From CAVUWL01 sp963787415 (lineage in GTDB: Bacteria > Actinomycetota > Thermoleophilia > Solirubrobacterales > 70-9), in contig CAWBCO010000006.1 in assembly GCA_963787415.1 (NCBI GenBank), positions 62,001 through 126,000 on the forward strand: a stretch of 64,000 nucleotides of DNA, in the 5' to 3' direction. Positions 25,560 to 36,265 of the stretch are shown one piece after another. Both the position numbers and the translations under genes were made by a program. Within the stretch, counting starts at the first letter, position 1, and each line of letters opens with the position of its first letter. The notes beneath the pieces were generated by a model. That model did not search any database. It was not told the DNA's origin and saw nothing but the letters and a program-made list of their open reading frames with translations.

Positions 25560-26300
25560 TTAGCTCGAAAGCATCCGCTCAAATCGCTTGGCAAATAGGT
25601 AAGCGTCCCCCGGCCAACGAGCCGAGAGGTAGCTGCCATCTGCGACCACGAAGGCTGGTGAGTCGTCGCTATCTGTACCACGCTTGGTGGTGCGGGGACC
25701 GCGATCGAAGTCGGCCGGATCGGCGAGAGCTGCGATCACCTCATCTTCGACGTAAGTGGGATAGGTGCGGTAGTAGCGGCCCAGCCTCCAAGCGGTCAGC
25801 AAGAAGCCACCACGCTCCATGTATTTGGGCAGGCAGGTTGTCCGCCGCCCGGCGATGACGCTACGTCCACTAGCCGGGTCTATGCTCCGAGCGAGAACGA
25901 TGACGCCGTGACAGATCGCCCCGACTGGGCGCCCGAGGGACCAGAAGGCAGCAACCTTCGCCTGTAGCTGCGCGTCGTCGAGGTACTGGCGCATCCCTTG
26001 GGCGTGTCCGCCGGGCAGGAGCAAGCCATCAAATTCGGTAGGCTCGATCGATCCCCAGCCGAGGGGATTGCGAAATGCAGTGTCCTCCGTTAGTTGTTGG
26101 TAGAAGGAGATCGGCTCGGGCTCGGCGCCAAGCTTGCCGAAGAGGACGCCGCCCAACAGCTTGGGGTCACACCGTGGAGCGCTCCCTCCTGTTTGCGTAG
26201 CGAAAATCACTTCGTGGCCGCGGTCGGTGAGCAGGCGCCAAGGCACCGCGACCTCGGTCGTATCAAAATCACGATCGGGCAATGGAATCAGGACGCGCAC
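25560..26300 (-). CDS. DJ-1/PfpI-family protein
   Basis: A 246-residue class I glutamine-amidotransferase-fold protein. The nucleophile elbow VGAICHGVIVLA carries the cysteine, and EFDGLLLPGGHAQGM is the conserved strand-loop before it. Members are glyoxalases, chaperones or proteases of the DJ-1 group. It begins with a GTG and has no close partner genes. The exact subgroup is unclear; the insertion around residues 60-85 is longer than in YajL. Confidence 0.85.
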   Translation of the reverse strand: MRVLIPLPDRDFDTTEVAVPWRLLTDRGHEVIFATQTGGSAPRCDPKLLGGVLFGKLGAEPEPISFYQQLTEDTAFRNPLGWGSIEPTEFDGLLLPGGHAQGMRQYLDDAQLQAKVAAFWSLGRPVGAICHGVIVLARSIDPASGRSVIAGRRTTCLPKYMERGGFLLTAWRLGRYYRTYPTYVEDEVIAALADPADFDRGPRTTKRGTDSDDSPAFVVADGSYLSARWPGDAYLFAKRFERMLSS

Positions 26301-26675
26301 AAGTAGGAGCCGTCAGGTTGACAGCCCCGGTAACGCCGGTCAAGCTCCGATCGCCGTCCTCGGGAATCTGGGACCGAGGTTGGTGGAAAATCAAACAGTG
26401 GACAGGATGGTCGGTAGAGCCATTGCCGCGCGTGCCGCACGAGGACCCCCGACACCGTTGGATCCCCCTTCGCGACGTAACCAACCATTTCGATACCCGG
26501 GTCGCATTTTTAGGACCTTATCTAGAGCCGATTAACGGTCCAACGCAACCGTCCCTGAGACGGTCAGTCCCGCCCCGGAATGGCGAGATATGGTGGTCGT
26601 GGAGTGAAGCCGGAGAAGTGCTCGCCTAGCGATCGATCATCCTTTGTAGCCGAGGATTTGGGGTATGGGAGCGAT
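26301..26675. other. Intergenic stretch, nothing recognised
   Basis: About 375 bases between the DJ-1-like gene and the PadR gene. Short open frames on both strands look random and no repeat or RNA gene is evident. Confidence 0.5.
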
Positions 26676-27191
26676 TCAGCCTGCACCATCCAGCTGAGAG
26701 GACCAGAAACGAACTGCATCGCGCTCGTGTTGGATGCCAACCTCAAGCGTGATCATCATGCCCTTCGGTATGTCGGCCCCCTGCAGCTGCTCATGGATCG
26801 CCTCATATTCGGCCACCTTGGCACGATGAGCCTCAAGTTGGGCTGGAGCAAGCATCTCCAGATCCGCACCGAAGAACACCTTGAGCATGCTCAGATCACG
26901 CAACTCCGTTAGCTCGGAGGTAGGGGTCTCGAGCCAGTCCTCGAGAACCTGGCTACCGGCATCGGTAATTGAGTAGGTCTTACGTCTACGTCCCTCAATC
27001 TCTCGATGCTCGTCGAGTAGCCCCTCCTCAGCCAAGCGCGCAGTCTCGGTATAGAGCTGAGCGTGCTGCACCGACCAGAAGTTACCCAGCGTGGCGGCGA
27101 CCCGGGTTTTTAGGTCATACGGTGTTCCCGGTTCAAGCCGCAAAAGTCCGAGGACGATGTAGGAGGTGGGGGTCAGAACGCGATCTAGCAA
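26676..27191 (-). CDS. PadR-family transcriptional regulator
   Basis: A 171-residue protein from a TTG with GGAGCA just upstream. The PadR winged helix is typical: TPTSYIVLGLLRLEPGTPYDLKTRV, then HAQLYTETARLAEEGLL and EGRRRKTYSITDAG. The C-terminal half is the helical dimerisation domain (Vir_act_alpha_C type). PadR proteins repress efflux or detoxification genes, but no such gene is adjacent, so its target is unknown. Confidence 0.88.
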   Translation of the reverse strand: MLDRVLTPTSYIVLGLLRLEPGTPYDLKTRVAATLGNFWSVQHAQLYTETARLAEEGLLDEHREIEGRRRKTYSITDAGSQVLEDWLETPTSELTELRDLSMLKVFFGADLEMLAPAQLEAHRAKVAEYEAIHEQLQGADIPKGMMITLEVGIQHERDAVRFWSSQLDGAG

Positions 27192-27367
27192 GGTGCTCCA
27201 TGAACCTGGGAAGGAATTCGCTTTCTCTGAGGCATTACTTTATTCGGTGGCTGGAGATTGAGGGTTTGACTCAGGAAACGGACCACGTTGCTCATTTCCG
27301 CTTCACTCAAATCCGCACATGCTGCGGAGAGTTCTGATGTGGTTGTGAGACTTGTGAGGCGCCCCGC

Positions 27368-28155
27368 TCAATGCTGGCTCACCCTGCAGCTGCGGGTCAG
27401 TGTATTGCTGATATTGACGTTTCCGGCGAAGCCGAAGTTGGCTCGGGCAAGGGCAAAGCTGGCGCCGGGAAAGCCCGCCGGGGCTGGGCAAGCAGCGCTC
27501 AGGTAACTACGTCGATGGCCTCGGTAGCTAAAGCGTCGTCCCAAAGTTAACCTGATACCGGTGACATAACCCCATTCACCGGTGACCTGCGGCAGCGCGG
27601 CGCTCAGCGCGGTGGCGAAGGTGCCGTGGGTATGGGTAATCAGAAACGGAAGCACATATGAAGTGGGAATGGGCTGGGTTCCATAAACGTGAGCGAGGAT
27701 CGCCTGATGACCGCGGTAGGTGCCGTTGAAGGCGACGACCTTTCCCAGAGACGGAAAAGGGGCTTGAGCCGGTAACAGCACGTTCGAAGCAAAGCTCCCT
27801 TCACCGACAAGGGCGCTGCTGCAGGCTTTGAGCGCTTCAACCGTGGTGGCGGGCTGGATTTGTTTTTCGGTGCAGCTGGGGAGGCCGCGGCTGGAAAGAC
27901 GTCCGAAGCGGTTAATCGCGATCGAGACTCGACGCAGCTGAGGCACCTTGGCGCCTTCGCTGCTTGAGATCCTTCCCGCCACCGTGACGGTGACCGGAGC
28001 GCCGCCTGAGCGGGGCAGATTGTGAGGACTGAGAGTTCCGTCGAAGGCGACTCGGAGGCTTCCATTCTGTGAAGTCTCGGCCCACACTGTTGCTTGGCCG
28101 ACGAGAACGAGAAAGATTGAAACGAAGACGACAAAGCAAAGTCCACGACCGCCAT
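27368..28155 (-). pseudogene. Secreted protein with paralogue at 63362, frameshifted at its start
   Basis: From about 28130 the frame reads a signal peptide (FVVFVSIFLVLVGQATVWA) followed by about 235 residues: RRVSIAINRFG, SRGLPSCTEKQI, ALKACSSALVGEG, VVAFNGTYRGHQ, LSAACPAP and TLTRSC. That frame has no ATG, GTG or TTG before 28087. An ATG at 28155, with a GGGGGT site, lies one base out of frame with the signal peptide, so a missing base near 28150 (ATGGC for ATGGGC) would restore the gene. The protein is extracytoplasmic with paired cysteines; its function is unknown. It starts six bases after the stop of the DUF11-type gene. Confidence 0.7.
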
Positions 28156-28160
28156 GTCAG

Positions 28161-31100
28161 CTAACCCCCGGGAGGCGAGCTGGCACCAGCTTTATGGGCT
28201 TGGCGGATCCTTTTGGCTTGCTTGTCGCAACTTGGCGGCATGAATCGGTTCAAGCTGGTCTCGGTCTTGCCGTTCTGAGCGGTAAACCTCACTATCGTGC
28301 GTTCGCTCGAGCCGCAGAGATTGCCGGCGTTGACGAGTAGACCGGAAGATCCACCGGGCATTGTCAGGGTTACGCTTGAGACCGGTGCGTCGGGGATAGC
28401 TTCGAAGGTATTGCGGATGTGTCCGTGAACGGAATCGACGTGGCCATCTAGGACAATCTCGATCTCCGAACTGTGCAGTGAGACCACGAGATCGGGGAGT
28501 TGATGGTCGGAGGAGCGCAGGTAGACCGACCCTTCGAGCGGTTCTGATAAGAGGGGCGAGATCGCTGTAGTGTGGCCATAGACTGAGTTGCTCGGGCACT
28601 CTTCGCCAGGAATCGATCCCTTTGAGAACTCGACACGGGTGCAGACGTTTTTCAAGTTGTTTTGGTCGATGAACTCCGTACGAGGAAGGGTGACTTCGAC
28701 CCGCCCAACATTGGCTTCCCCCGGACTTGCACTGAGAGTCGCCGAGAAGGAGGGATGATCGTCGCGGTGGGTGCCGCCGCGCACCTTGAATGTCAGCCGG
28801 GGTGCGAAGGGCAGGGCGGCGCAGCCAGCTACCTGGAAGGGGTCAGCAGCCGTGGAGTTGACGTCTTCAATCTTCGAGGGTGGGCCCGCTCCCGTTCCCG
28901 CCAGGTTCCAGCCGATGCTGAACGGTTCGCAGGAGGTCGGATTGATGATGAATTCGGGTCGATCCACGTAGACCTGCACGTCTCGGATATGCAGCGGTAT
29001 GCCGTCGATGATCTGGGGAATTGGCGCCGAGCCACTGGAGTCGACCGTGGCGCGCCCGGTTTCGGGGTCGATGCGAAGCGCGGTGCGGATAACGACGGTC
29101 CCAAGATCAAAGGGACCCACCTGAGCGGCAGTGATCGCGACGGTGCTCAGCTGGGCCCCATCATAGGGGCCGGCAAGGTAGAGGCGACCGGGAGCCCAGC
29201 TCGAGAACGCTGCCCACGCCAGCGCCGACCAGGGTGTGGCCGATCTGGGAGGCAGACGAACAGGAGGGAGCGGCTTCCTCAGCTGCCGCCGATAGGCCGC
29301 GGGCAGCTTCGATCGCGCCATCAGAGCAGAAGGGAACCCCGGCCAGCTTTGCGGCGAGGCCGCGCGGGTAATGGGTTGTGAAGTGGGTGATTTCTCCTTC
29401 GCCGTCGCCGCGGCTCATCTCCTGGAATAGGGTCGAGTAGACCCCGGCGTTGTTGTTGAGAGTTCCAGCGCTGACCCGAGGGTGAAAGGGTGCGGGACCA
29501 GCCGCCGGACAGGGACCGCCGCCGGGACCCTCGGTGATCTGAAACGGAGCCGCAACCGAGACCGGGCTAGCGGGATCAGAGAAGGGCGTGAGGCTGGCTC
29601 GGACCTTGAATTCACCGCACCGTGGAGGGGAGATCAGCGGCGAGGTTGCGCCCTGGCGAAAACTCAGGGACAGGTCACTGAAAGGCACCTGGGGCAGACC
29701 GGCAAAGGTCGTCATCAGCCGCCCACTGGCAGGATCGGGCGTGATCTCACCAGCTGCTTTCACGAGAACACCGCGATCGGGGATTCGAGCGACTAGATAG
29801 AGCGCGAGGAGCGAATCGGAAGGGTTTTCGAAGGGCTGGGCGAGAAACAGCGTCCCGGTCGCTTCTTCGGCGAGCGCGGGACTCTTGATCCGTACGGTGC
29901 CCACCCTCGAGTTGCTCGGACAGCCAGCGTCGGATTCGGTTTCCAACCCTTCCTGCGCGTATTGGGCCGGGGTGCAGGCGCCGAGGCCGGCGCCTGCGGA
30001 GGGGTTGAGCGAGACGCCTTCGGGCATTTCAACCCCGACGCTTTCGATCTCGGGGGTGGCGAGGCCTTCGGGGTTCTGGTAGGTCTGGGGGACCAAGAGG
30101 TTGAGGCCAAGGCCGGTTGCCGAGGAGGCCTCGGTCGTACTCGGTTGGGCGCTGAGCGTCGGTTCGATAACCAGCCGCTGACAGCCTTCAAGCGGCCCGA
30201 AGAGCATTTCGGTTGGGGGAGCGGGCGTCGGGTTCTCCCAGGAATCAACCGAGAGGGTGGCCCGCAGCGCTTCGCTCGAGCAGGAGGTGGGATTGGTGAA
30301 GTAGTCGGCAGGGGCGGCTTCGGAGGAGGCGCCGAATTCACCGCTCGCGGGATTCCAGCGCATCGAGTTGTGCAGCGGGTCTGCCGGTACCCCCCAGACG
30401 GTGATGCTGGCGCCGTCGAGCTGCGCCGAGCTGCCGGGAACGTTTCGGATCGAGGTTTGCAGCCCGGAGCCGCCCGGGCCGCAGGGTGACATCGCCGACG
30501 ACGTTGAAGGCGATCGCATGAAAGCCGATCTTCGCCACCTCGCCAGGGCTCGGTTCGAGGTGGTAAAGCGGCTCAGCCGCAGTGACGGGACCAGAACCTC
30601 AGGTTGACGTTCAGGGTCGTCACCCCCACCTGGGTGGCGATCGGACATTCCTGATGTGAGAAGAGGGCCGGTGGGCAGCTCGGCGTATCGGGCAGGTCGC
30701 CGGCGAAGCCTGGCGGCAGCTCGACGGTCGCATCCTTGGGATCGCCGGCGGTGGCGCCCTGGGCGTTGATCGTGTCGAAGTCGATCGCGGTGGTCAAATC
30801 GGCATGGGCGCCAGCCTGCAGGCTGGAAAGAGCGGTGGAGGCGCCGCCGGGAGCGATGCCGAATTCTGCGGCGCTCGGTGAAATCGCGGTCGGAGTGCGC
30901 ATCGTCGCTTCGGCTCCGCCCCACCCGAGGCGGTGACCGTATTGGTGACCGAGGTGCTTTCGTCAACTTCGACGTCGACGGGGATGGTCAGAGTCAACGA
31001 GTCCTCGGGAACGACCGTGCCGCTATAGGTGCAGGTGAGAGCGACGCAGGTGAGCGGTTTGTGGGTGAGCTGATCTTCACCGGAGGCGCCCGCGGCGGCA

Positions 31101-31356
31101 AGCGATAGCCCGGCGGGCAGCTGATCGGCGATCGAAATCGGTGAGCCTCCGCTCGCGGCGCCTCCGGTGTTAGTAAGGGTAACCCGGTACGTGTCTTCCC
31201 CGGTTTCGTTTTCAGGTGTGAAGTTGGTCGGCATCGAGACCGCCGTCAGCGTCCACTGCGGGGGGTTGGCGGCGCCAAAAGCCGGCGTCGCCGAGCACAA
31301 GAATGCAGAAGATCCCCAGCACTGCTGCCGTAAATGCGGCGTGTGCGGCGGTTCAT
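28161..31356 (-). pseudogene. Large DUF11-type secreted surface protein, broken by several frameshifts
   Basis: Six successive frames spell one protein of about 1,060 residues. It starts MNRRTRR at 31356 with GGAG upstream, then has a hydrophobic signal, a DUF11-like domain (WTLTAVSMPTNFTPENETG, with VTLTNTGG and PVDVEVDESTSVTNTVTASG), and a long repeat-rich region (VWGVPADPLHNSMRW, SSATGLGLNLLVPQTYQN, DPASGRLMTTFAGLPQVPFSDL split here). The last part is GRLYLAGPYDGAQLS to the Lys-rich end. Shifts lie near 31320, 31275, 30910, 30600, 30480 and 29200. At 30910, 30480 and 29200 one G added to or removed from a G run restores the frame. It is a cell-surface protein of unknown role. Confidence 0.8.
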
Positions 31357-31422
31357 TTTCTCGAGCTCCGGCGGTTGGTGGGGCCGGCCCGGCGAGCCCT
31401 CGTATGATGCCCATGATTTTTG

Positions 31423-33180
31423 GTGAGTGGCAGGGGGCATTGCGCCCCCCGCTCTCGCAGAACCGTACGTGACAGTCTCCCGTCATACGGCTCCCACCAT
31501 CCGGTCGTGGGGTCGTACCAGCCGCCAGTGAGCAAAGAGTTCCGGTTGACGTGCACGCACGTCCGCCAAGAACTCCCAAGCCCGCTCGCGGCGGCCTTTG
31601 AGTCGCTTGGACTTCCGCATTGCCCAGCGCACCAGGTACTCGTCGATGCGTCTGAGGGACTTGGCCAACTCGCTCGGGTGAAAGTGCCCGTAGTAGTTGA
31701 TCCAGCCTCGCACGATCGCGCTTTGTTCCCGTGCGAGGTCCGTAAGGGGTGTCCCGCTCCATAGGTGAATCCTCCATGTCCGGATCGTCCGGCGTATCGC
31801 TTTCGCGGCTTCGTCACTGACCGCCGGGGAGAAGCTGCGAAACAGCTCACCCCGCCCGTTACGGGCTTGTCGGTGTCGAAACATGTACCCGAGGAAATCG
31901 AAGTGCTCGTGCTCGTGAGAGCCCTTGCGATTCGAGTCCTTGCAGTACACGATGCGGCTCTTCTCCTGGTTTAGCTCCAGGTGACAGTCCGCCATCCGCT
32001 TCTCGATCTCGCCGAGCACAAGCCGCGCCTGGCGCTCACTCTTGGTGTGCACGACAACATCGTCTGCGTAGCGCTCGAAGGGGACGTCCGGGAACTCCCG
32101 AGCCATCCATGTGTCGAACGCGTAGTGCAAATAGATGTTGGCGAGCACGGGGGAAATCGCGGACCCTTGTGGGGTGCCGCGATCACGCGCCTCCAGGTTG
32201 CCGTCCCCCTTGTCGAGCGGGGCCTTCAGCCAGCGCTCGACGTAGAGGAGTACCCACCGCTCCTTGGTGTGGGCAGCTACCGCTTTCAGGATGAGCTTAT
32301 GGTCAACGAGGTCGAAGAAGGAGCGGAGATCGCAGTCGATCAGCCAGTCCCACTTCCAGCAGCGCTCCCGGCATGTCCCCACCGCGTCAAGCGCCGAGCG
32401 GTTCGGTCGGTAGCCGTAGGAGTCGGGGTGGAACACTGGCTCCACCTCCGGTTCCAAGTAGAGCCTGGCGACCGTCTGCGCGACCCTGTCGGCGACGGTG
32501 GGCACGCCGAGGGTTCTTGACCCTCGCCCGTCCTTCTTCGGTATCTGCACCGCCTTCACAGGCGGTGGCATGTAGGCACCCGAGGAGATGCGGTTCCAGA
32601 GCTTGTAGAGGTTCCCTTCCAGGTTCCTCTCGAACTCCGCAACCGACTCCTCGTCGACTCCTGGGGCGCCCTGGTTGGCCTTGATTTGCTTCCAGGCCTC
32701 CCAGACCACCCTCTTGTCGATGCTGTACGACTTCTTGACCTTTGACTTTGGCTTGGTCACCGGGTCCTCCCACACACTTCGTGGTTGACCGCTGTCCTTG
32801 CCTGGATGGCCCGCCCGCTTCGCTCCAGCCCCATTACAGGGCCTTCATCACTACTACCAGGCGGTCCGCCCCTGTGCCTCGCATCAGGACTTCGCCCCTC
32901 GCGGATTCCGCCGCTTGGGGCCTTCCCTGGGAGGGGCGGCCGGAGGTCAGTGACCATGAGCCGTCCTTCCCGCGAGACGACAGGTTCCCATGTTCCGTAT
33001 AGGAGCCTGACCCACGCTGGCGCCGCATATATGCCGGACACCGCCTGGGCAGTAAACAGGTGCCCCCCAGGCTCATCCCAGGCATAAGCACCGAGCCTGG
33101 TTTTGATGTCGTCTAACACCTTTCGACACGTTTCCTGCGGTTCAGTCGTCTTCGCCTTCATTGGGTCATACCTGACGCAC
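31423..33180 (-). mobile_element. Group II intron with reverse transcriptase
   Basis: The 3' part carries a canonical domain V on the minus strand (GAGCCGTATGACGGGAGA, ending ACGTACGGTTC, with the AGC triad), followed by a domain VI-like stem (GGGGGGC/GCCCCC). The likely 5' end is GTGCGTCAGG at 33180, matching the GUGYG rule; an alternative GTGCG is near 33243. The 3' end is CAC at about 31423-31427. The ribozyme encloses the reverse transcriptase gene, whose stop codon lies in domain V. It sits between two secreted-protein genes, about 130 bases past the stop of the upstream one. Confidence 0.8.
31483..32775 (-). CDS. Group II intron reverse transcriptase/maturase
   Basis: A 430-residue protein. 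The reverse transcriptase domain runs from NQGAPGVDEESVAEF to the catalytic YADDVVVH near residue 235, with GTPQGSAISPVLANIYLHYAFD just before it. The maturase/thumb region (VRGWINYYGHFHPSELAKSLRRIDEYLVRW, given in part) follows. No HNH endonuclease domain is present, so mobility would depend on nicks made elsewhere, for instance at replication forks. The frame is intact, so the intron may still splice and move. TGA at 31483-31485 falls in domain V. Confidence 0.93.
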   Translation of the reverse strand: MWEDPVTKPKSKVKKSYSIDKRVVWEAWKQIKANQGAPGVDEESVAEFERNLEGNLYKLWNRISSGAYMPPPVKAVQIPKKDGRGSRTLGVPTVADRVAQTVARLYLEPEVEPVFHPDSYGYRPNRSALDAVGTCRERCWKWDWLIDCDLRSFFDLVDHKLILKAVAAHTKERWVLLYVERWLKAPLDKGDGNLEARDRGTPQGSAISPVLANIYLHYAFDTWMAREFPDVPFERYADDVVVHTKSERQARLVLGEIEKRMADCHLELNQEKSRIVYCKDSNRKGSHEHEHFDFLGYMFRHRQARNGRGELFRSFSPAVSDEAAKAIRRTIRTWRIHLWSGTPLTDLAREQSAIVRGWINYYGHFHPSELAKSLRRIDEYLVRWAMRKSKRLKGRRERAWEFLADVRARQPELFAHWRLVRPHDRMVGAV

Positions 33181-33310
33181 TCGTTGGTACGCCTTTTCCC
33201 GCAACGCTCAGCACGGACGGCTCTTGACCGCCGCACCTTGGGGTGGTTTGTGGCCTCCTCCTGCAAGGCGACCACGGAGGGCCTACCTCCATCTCTTATA
33301 CAGCGCCGCC

Positions 33311-35495
33311 TCAAGAGTGCGCCGATCCTTTCCTGTGGTGCTTGGCTCGGTGCTTCTTGCTGCGTTCATGGCGCACGTGCTTGTGATGTTTCTTGTGGCG
33401 CTTGGCGAAAATAGGCAGTTGGTTACCGGGACCGGGCGAGGTCGAGGTCGCAGGTGTGGGGCTATTGGGCTCCGCTGGTGGGCTCTGGCAGGAGTCCCCT
33501 TCACAGGGGACAGGGCCGCCTTCGGAAGGAAAACCACCATCGATGCGGGCGTCATAAAGGTCGCCGGCCAAGTCAGTGTCCTGGGGGACAAGGCTGGCGT
33601 GGGTGCCGAAGAAGACGTTGGAGCCATCGGCGCTGGAGCCGAGAAAGAATGAGTCCGTGGGGTCGCGGCCCGAGCTGATCGAGAGAGATATTGCCGTCGT
33701 GCCACTCATAGACATCAAGCTTTTCATTTGTATCCGTTGGGAGGAGGCCTTCAGCGGTGTCAAAGAAGACGTAGGAGCCATCATCGGAGATGGCTCTGGG
33801 CGGGGAACCGCCAGGGTTATCGGCGGAGAAGGCCGAGCGAGCAAAGAGTGCGTTGGAGCTGGGATCAGCCCCGCTTGGGTTACAGGAAACACAGATCAGC
33901 GCTTCACCGGGGGTGGCGGCGGAGTCATAGCGATAGATCTCATCGCAATGCCCGTTGGGTGGCGCCGCTCCGGTCGCGTCGGGGCAATCGGTCGGGCTGG
34001 CGGCGGTGCTGTTATAGCCCCCGACGTCGTGCGTGCTGGAGAAGAGCAGGTAGCGCCCGTCAGGGGTCGTCTCCCAGTTGGCGCTCGGGTCGAGGCCGAT
34101 CTCCTCGCCGTGTGGCAAAGCCCACCAGCGATCGGCAGAGGTGTCTACGTAGTCGCGCTCATTGACCGTAGCGATGTAGGTGGTGGCTTCTGTTTCAGTG
34201 TCATAGCGATAGAGGTTGACCTCTTCGCCACTTGGCAGGGGTGCGTTGGCGCTGAGTTGGCCAAAGGCGGTGAAATATACGGCGCTCCCATCGGCCGAGA
34301 TTGCCGGGACGTTATAGACGTCGCCTTCGGTGGTGCCTGATTCGCCGCGCGAAACGCGGGTTAGGGTCGAGGTTTCCGTGTCATAGGAGTAGAGCTCGGG
34401 ATCGTGGATTCCTTCATCGTCTTTGGTCAACTCCCCTTCGCTGATGAAGAAGACGCGGGAGCCATCGGCGGAGGCGCCGACAAAGGCAGCAGGATGAGAA
34501 CCACTGGGGTCGATGACACCGGGGCTGGGGGCAGATACCTCGACCGTGCTGGCCCGGGCCGAGCGCATGTAGAGCTGGGGCGGATTGGTCGATCCCCCGT
34601 TCCAACAGCCCGTTCCGGAGGCGTTGGGATCGGGCGCGGTGAAGAAAACCTTGGAGCCATCAGAAGAGACAGCGCCGGGATTGGCGCTTGTGCCGAGACC
34701 CAGAACGGCGCCGCAGGGACTGAGCAAAACGCCGTGACTATCGACGTTGAGGAGCCGCAGCATCCCCGCTTCCCATTCATACAGCGCGTTGGATTCAGGG
34801 TCCTGGCCGCTGTCGCCCGTCGCCAGCGCGTGATCGCGGGACCCGAGGATGAGGTTGTGAAGATCGGCGGATGCGCCCAGCAGCGTCGCTTCGTCGGAGG
34901 AGCCGCTAGAGCCCGATTGCACTGTGGCGTAGGGGCCACCGGGAGGGCCGAAGAGGTTGAGGACCGAGACCGAGCCTGCGCCGGCAGCAGAACCGGCGCT
35001 GTCGCTCAGGGCAAGACGGGTGAATTCGGATGGGCCGTAGAGGACAGCGCCAAGGCTCTGGACGCCGAGGGTCGGTGAGGCGGCCGCCGCCATCCTCCAA
35101 CCGGTCGCGGTGCGGGAAAAAACATAGGTGTTCTCACCGGAGGCGGGGAAGCCTCCGTAGGCGGCATCGGTATGAAAAAGGAATTCATCTCCATCGGCAG
35201 AGGAGACGCCAACGTCATTGCTGCGCCCCGCGGCGGCGAAGATGTCTTCAGCCCCCGCCTTTTCGGGTGGGGTGAGCAGCTCATATGCCCGACCATCCGG
35301 AAGGCCAGGGGTCGGTATCGGGAGAATCGGAGAAGCCGCAGCGCCGAGAGGGGCGACCGAAAGGGCAGCGAGGACGACCGCCATAAGGAGGAGACCAGCC
35401 GCTGGGGCTCGCCTAGAGGTGGCGTGACCCGGATTCGGGTGCGAGGGGGTCAGCCTCGTGGGCCCCTCGCATTCGCCTTGCTCGGTTTGGCTCAT
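33311..35495 (-). pseudogene. Secreted beta-propeller-like (TolB/PD40 type) surface protein with frameshift
   Basis: From the ATG at 35495 the product has a signal peptide (AAGLLLMAVVLAALSVAPLGAAASP), then DGRAYELLTPPEKAGAED and many repeats of the form ISADGSAVYFTA, ASADGSRVFFIS and SSDGSKVFFTAP, typical of WD40-like/PD40 propellers. The frame breaks at about 33680-33690, in a GAGAGAGA tract, and continues in another frame with SSGRDPTDSFFLG to a tail very rich in His, Lys and Arg. Adding one TC unit on the coding strand restores a 728-residue protein. Probably surface-bound through its basic tail. Confidence 0.75.
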
Positions 35496-35894
35496 CCGCT
35501 CGCGTTTTGATTGAACATTTCGTAGTCCATGATCAACGGTATTGACCATATCATCTATTTTGAAGTAAGTACGGTCTCCCGCCCCAGCTCCACCGCCCCC
35601 ACCAAACCATCGCCCCGAGCAGCGCACTCAAACCATTCGAGCTGACTCGCCAATTCGGGCCTGCCAATTTGTGCTGGGTGGTGCTGCCTCTGCGATGCCT
35701 TCGTGCAACTGCTGTGACCTCTCGACCTTGGGAACGCGAGGCGCCAGGGTGCAAGCGTTCAGCATCCGGATTTCAACCTCGGGACCTGAAGAACCCACTT
35801 GGATCCCCTTGGGTGTGCCATCAGGTTCCCACACTATCAGTGACTGCACTAATTTGATGGCACGGTGCAAGGCGTCAGAGATGCGGAATAGGGA
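35496..35894. other. Non-coding stretch left of the island
   Basis: About 400 bases with no gene I can support. Frames read here merge into the tRNA-Asp fragment and look spurious. Confidence 0.5.
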
Positions 35895-35936
35895 CGGGAG
35901 CGACGGGACTCGAACCCGCGACCTCCGGCGTGACAG
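35895..35936 (-). repeat. 42-bp copy of the tRNA-Asp 3' end (candidate att site)
   Basis: These 42 bases are identical to 49221-49262, the 3' part of tRNA-Asp from the anticodon to the discriminator base, in the same orientation. The 5' half of a tRNA is missing and the flanks differ. A direct repeat of a tRNA 3' end with an intact tRNA at the other end is the classic footprint of integration by a tyrosine recombinase. Confidence 0.8.
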
Positions 35937-36001
35937 ACTGCCATTGCTAAAAGCGGCACGCATCATCGCGGGGTTCGAACTCCCATATAGTCTGCGCCGC
36001 C

Positions 36002-36265
36002 ATGGCCCTTGAGGTCCGCCCGGTCGACTCCAAGCGCGACCTCACCACCTTCATCAAGTTGCCATGGCAGCTCTATCGCGACGAGCCCAACTGGGTCCCG
36101 CCGCTGATCGCCGAGCGGCGCAAGTTCCTCGATCCCACCGAGAGCCCTTGGTTCGAGCACGGCGAGGCACAGTGCTTCCTAGCTTGGCGTGACGGCCGCG
36201 CGGTCGGGCGCATCAGCGCGCAGGTGGATCACATCTTTAACCATCGACACGACCAAAAGCGGTGA
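36002..36265 (+). pseudogene. N-terminal fragment of a GNAT-like acetyltransferase
   Basis: The frame reads MALEVRPVDSKRDLTTFIKLPWQLYRDEPNWVPPLIAERRKFL (given here as one domain start of 43 residues; key part LPWQLYRDEPNWVPPL), then WFEHGEAQCFLAWRDGRAVGRISAQVDH. This is the first quarter of a long GNAT-type family of about 370 residues. Homology stops at residue 80, after DHIFNHRH, and is replaced by unrelated sequence. It was probably truncated by the integration or deletion events at the island edge. Confidence 0.7.

Noticed and set aside
35628..35966. Minus-strand frame left of the att repeat, possibly a recombinase tail
   Set aside because: It runs into the tRNA fragment and shows no catalytic motif; too weak to name.
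35671..36012. Plus-strand frame containing SDGTRTRDLRRDR
   Set aside because: This peptide is the usual spurious translation of a tRNA 3' end and marks the att repeat, not a gene.
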